From positions 1 to 11,889 of the forward strand of contig CAZSFD010000118.1 of the NCBI GenBank assembly GCA_964606085.1: DNA of 11,889 nt. Reading direction: 5' to 3'. Below, piece by piece: positions 10,050-11,889 of the stretch. The stretch is from CAIQJJ01 sp964606085 (GTDB lineage: Bacteria > Chloroflexota > Anaerolineae > Anaerolineales > UBA4823). The translations under genes were made by a program, and so were the position numbers. The first letter of the stretch is position 1, and each line of letters opens with the position of its first letter. The notes beneath the pieces are model-generated. The model was not told the DNA's origin and searched no databases. It was given only the letters and a program-made list of their open reading frames with translations.

Positions 10050-11663
10050 CTATTCCACAATCACCATTGCGTAATTCAGCGTGGCATCTACGAAGTGAAT
10101 GTACAACTGCTGTGCGGCGGCGTTGCCGGTCATCCAGGCGGCGCGGCCATCGAGCCAGAAAGCATCGTCGCCGCGTGGCAAATGGTGGGCGCTGGTGATC
10201 AGGCGGGGTGATTGCCAGATATTGCCCTGGGCATCAATCACCATGCCATAGATGCCATTGAAGGTGTCGTAATAGCTGCCGGTATAGCGCCATTCTTCCC
10301 ACAGCACCACATAGTGGTCTCCGCCCAGGCCAATCAGTTTCGGGCGTTCGGCATGCAGGTTGGAAGCTGCCGAGTAGAAGGTCAGCCAGCGCAGGCGGTT
10401 GGTCTGCTGCGTGCCCGAGGAGATCACGGTCAGGGTGTCGGGCAGATTAGGGTCGAGGGCGAGGCTGCTGCCGTTGACACGCACAATTGCCAGGTTGCGC
10501 GGCCCACTGATGGTGCTGCTGGTGTCAGCGCTGTTTTCGCTGGCAAACAGGGCCAGGTAACGGTAGGTGGGGTCATTTTCGATCAGGGCGATATTGCCCA
10601 GCCGGGTGCGGGTGTTGTTGTCGCCCAGGTTGCCCTTGATGTGGAAGAGAGGGTATGAATTGTGGTTGGATTCGAGGGCGATATAGCGCGGGTAGGCATC
10701 TCCGAGGTGCGTTTCGAGAATGGACTGCCCATTGAAGAAGAGCCGTTGGTCGAAGGAGTGGCTGACCCAAATAGATGAAACACGGGTCACCGCGCCGGTG
10801 GCCGCATTCAGGCGGGTCGAGAGGGCTTTCTGATGGCGTGTGCCGTTGATGTTCCAATCTGGCCCGGTGTTGATGCCATGCACCAGGGCAATTTCGTTGC
10901 CGCCCACCGCCAGGCGGGAACTGGCCGCCACCATCGGGTTGATGAGCATCTCAGCGCTGCTGTTGAAATCGTGGCGGGCGATGTCCAAATCAATGTTGAA
11001 CAACACTTCGCCAGCCGCATTCAACTTGATCACACGCACAATATCTGAGCGGTAGGTGTTGAGCGGGGGGTAGGTGGGGGAAATCAACGCGCTCTCATCC
11101 ACACCGGTGGCGTAATAGCGGTTGCCCGCCGCATCTATCGCCAGGCCCATCACGCGATCCAGAAATGGCAGGGCGGTCAGGGCCTGGGTGATCTTGTAGC
11201 CGCTGCTGCCCAGCTCGATGTGCAGCAGCACGGCCTTCCAGGGGGTGCTGCTGTCATAATCCTGCGCCAGAACGTCCAAGCCCACGCCATCGGAGGCAAC
11301 GATAATCTCCGGCGTTTTGCCGTAATTGCCGGCCCAACTGGATGGCCCACCCAGATCGCTCTGATTGCCATCGAATGGGGTCAGAAGCGCTGCCAGCGGG
11401 ATGTTGACATCGGGCAGCACGATGAACGGCAAGAACACGGGATATGGATACGGATATGGCGGGTAGAGCGACATGGCCGCTGTGCCGGGCGCGGCATCGG
11501 CAAATCCCGGCCCGACCTGGTCGAGTTGACTGCCTGACGGCCTGGCCGCGTATGCCGAACCCGAAAGGGCAATGAGCAATAGCAGTGTAACGGCAAGCGC
11601 GATGAGATAAAAATCTTGTTTGGTAAAGTGACTGTGTTTGGCCTGGGATGATGATGTGTGCAT
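10050..11663 (-). CDS. Secreted beta-propeller-like protein of unknown function
   Basis: This 537-residue protein has an N-terminal signal: basic SHFTKQ, hydrophobic FYLIALAVTLLLLIAL (18-33) and a likely cut after SAYA (residue 39). A tyrosine/proline-rich tract follows (67-80, ending PVFLPF). The mature part is rich in beta strands with phrases typical of propeller or NHL-like repeats: GLAIDAAGNRYYATG (173-187), VIKLNAAGEVLFNIDLD (211-227) and GMVIDAQGNIW (473-483). No catalytic motif is evident and I do not recognise a named family. The ATG at 11663 is preceded by a perfect AGGAGG; a longer reading with 12 more residues (to 11699) would overlap the -10 box and is rejected. It is the first gene of an operon with the GT-C-like protein and might be its surface substrate or partner (inference). 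Confidence 0.8.
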   Translation of the reverse strand: MHTSSSQAKHSHFTKQDFYLIALAVTLLLLIALSGSAYAARPSGSQLDQVGPGFADAAPGTAAMSLYPPYPYPYPVFLPFIVLPDVNIPLAALLTPFDGNQSDLGGPSSWAGNYGKTPEIIVASDGVGLDVLAQDYDSSTPWKAVLLHIELGSSGYKITQALTALPFLDRVMGLAIDAAGNRYYATGVDESALISPTYPPLNTYRSDIVRVIKLNAAGEVLFNIDLDIARHDFNSSAEMLINPMVAASSRLAVGGNEIALVHGINTGPDWNINGTRHQKALSTRLNAATGAVTRVSSIWVSHSFDQRLFFNGQSILETHLGDAYPRYIALESNHNSYPLFHIKGNLGDNNTRTRLGNIALIENDPTYRYLALFASENSADTSSTISGPRNLAIVRVNGSSLALDPNLPDTLTVISSGTQQTNRLRWLTFYSAASNLHAERPKLIGLGGDHYVVLWEEWRYTGSYYDTFNGIYGMVIDAQGNIWQSPRLITSAHHLPRGDDAFWLDGRAAWMTGNAAAQQLYIHFVDATLNYAMVIVE

Positions 11664-11668
11664 AAATT

Positions 11669-11674
11669 CCTCCT
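11669..11674 (-). promoter_or_regulatory. Consensus ribosome binding site fixing the start of the secreted protein
   Basis: Minus-strand AGGAGG lies 5 nt before ATG 11663. It decides this start against the upstream ATGs near 11690-11699. Confidence 0.8.
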
Positions 11675-11681
11675 GGGCGCT

Positions 11682-11687
11682 ATTATA
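11682..11687 (-). promoter_or_regulatory. Perfect -10 box (TATAAT) of the secreted-protein/membrane-protein operon
   Basis: Minus-strand TATAAT gives a predicted start near 11675, leaving a very short leader that still contains the AGGAGG. The -35 position (about 11705-11710) holds GCGATG, a poor match to TTGACA, so the promoter may be weak or need an activator. Confidence 0.5.
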
Positions 11688-11695
11688 CATTGGCA

Positions 11696-11820
11696 TCACT
11701 CATCCATCGCCGTTATCCCACCGATAAGCTGCCGATATTCCGCCGATAAACGGTAGCGGCGCGTTTTACGGGCCGCGGCGCTGATTTCGAGTCAGCCGGT
11801 TTCCACCCATTGGGTGAGCA
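11696..11820 (-). pseudogene. C-terminal winged-helix remnant (Fic-type protein tail) with in-frame stops
   Basis: One minus-strand frame reads AARELLTQWVETG, a TGA, then LEISAAARKTRRYRLSAEYR and QLIGGITAMDE before a stop at 11696-11698. The pattern 'LL..WVE.GWLE...ARK.RRYRLS..YRQ.IG' resembles the DNA-binding-like C-terminal winged helix of Fic-family AMP transferases. A tryptophan is expected where the first TGA stands, and another TGA lies just before AARELL, so the frame is decayed. The sequence further upstream to the window edge does not continue the similarity. The gene is dead; the Fic assignment is a motif-level judgement and another winged-helix protein is possible. Confidence 0.4.
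11710..11753. repeat. Four tandem 11-bp units upstream of the operon promoter
   Basis: Contiguous 11-base units begin CCGTTATCCCA, CCGATAAGCTG, CCGATATTCCG and CCGATAAACGG. The first two also form an inverted pair TTATC-N5-GATAA. They lie about 35-78 bases upstream of the predicted start of the operon, at helical-turn spacing. They overlap the decayed winged-helix remnant, so they may be a by-product of its codons. Confidence 0.35.
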
Positions 11821-11889
11821 GTTCCCTGGCCGCTCAGCAATTCCAAATCTGAAATCCGATTCTGCGGGCAAAGGTCCTTCTGCATGGAA
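11821..11889. other. Window-edge stretch without a supported feature
   Basis: One minus-strand frame stays open from the edge to about 11714, but its sequence resembles no protein I know and is at most 58 codons long. I see no promoter, RNA or repeat here. Confidence 0.3.

Noticed and set aside
10028..10060. TTG start at 10060 for the membrane protein
   Set aside because: It overlaps the upstream gene and adds 11 residues without likeness; ATG 10027 fits the membrane topology. The choice remains open because neither start has a strong ribosome site.
11400..11470. Tandem repeat in the tyrosine/proline tract of the secreted protein
   Set aside because: It is a short low-complexity run of Pro-Tyr codons inside the gene, not an independent repeat element.
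11696..11889. TGA recoded as tryptophan in this genome
   Set aside because: Intact genes here (macro, YwbE, membrane protein) end in TGA at the expected place, so decay is simpler.

Overview
The window looks like a piece of a GC-rich Chloroflexota genome, probably from the Anaerolineae. This is inferred from three things: base composition near 60% GC, a polytopic GT-C-like membrane protein whose extracytoplasmic insert is of a type I associate with that group, and secreted proteins carrying short 'VFLP' tracts. No rRNA, tRNA, CRISPR array, integrase or transposase is visible. Almost everything is transcribed from the minus strand; the one plus-strand coding signal is a broken polymorphic-toxin fragment.

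Layout from low to high coordinates. (1) 1-687: the N-terminal part of a type I sulfatase, cut by the window edge. (2) 717-4295: a 1192-residue SNF2/RapA-type helicase with a C-terminal DUF3883 (NO VEIN-type) domain, a family often found in antiviral islands but here without a methylase partner. (3) 4296-4643: no accepted gene, but a near-consensus promoter, a hairpin-rich leader of about 115 nt and an intrinsic terminator directly before the helicase start, so either an attenuated leader or a roughly 150-nt RNA. (4) 4644-5159: a GH17 beta-1,3-glucanase-like C-terminal fragment that abuts the 3' end of a macro-domain gene. (5) 5150-6284: a two-gene unit, a YwbE-family small protein followed by the macro-domain protein, with a promoter that predicts an almost leaderless mRNA. 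(6) 6322-7645: a gene graveyard holding a methyltransferase-like remnant, an antitoxin-like C-terminal tail and an RHS/polymorphic-toxin PT-Hint region with no toxin after it, plus two intrinsic terminators. (7) 7646-11663: an intact two-gene operon encoding a secreted beta-propeller-like protein and a large GT-C-like membrane protein. (8) 11696-11889: the decayed C-terminus of a winged-helix (Fic-type) protein with in-frame stops, containing four 11-bp tandem repeats just upstream of the operon promoter.

Functionally, the intact genes form three minus-strand units: helicase then sulfatase; YwbE then macro protein; secreted propeller then membrane glycosyltransferase-like protein. The stretches between them are recombination scars with defence and conflict flavour (toxin Hint, antitoxin tail, macro domain with an NTPase-type linker, DUF3883 helicase), so the window reads as a shuffled accessory island. 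The strongest candidates for something undescribed are the structured leader or RNA ahead of the helicase and the macro-domain protein ending in a 'GGDIVTG' linker.
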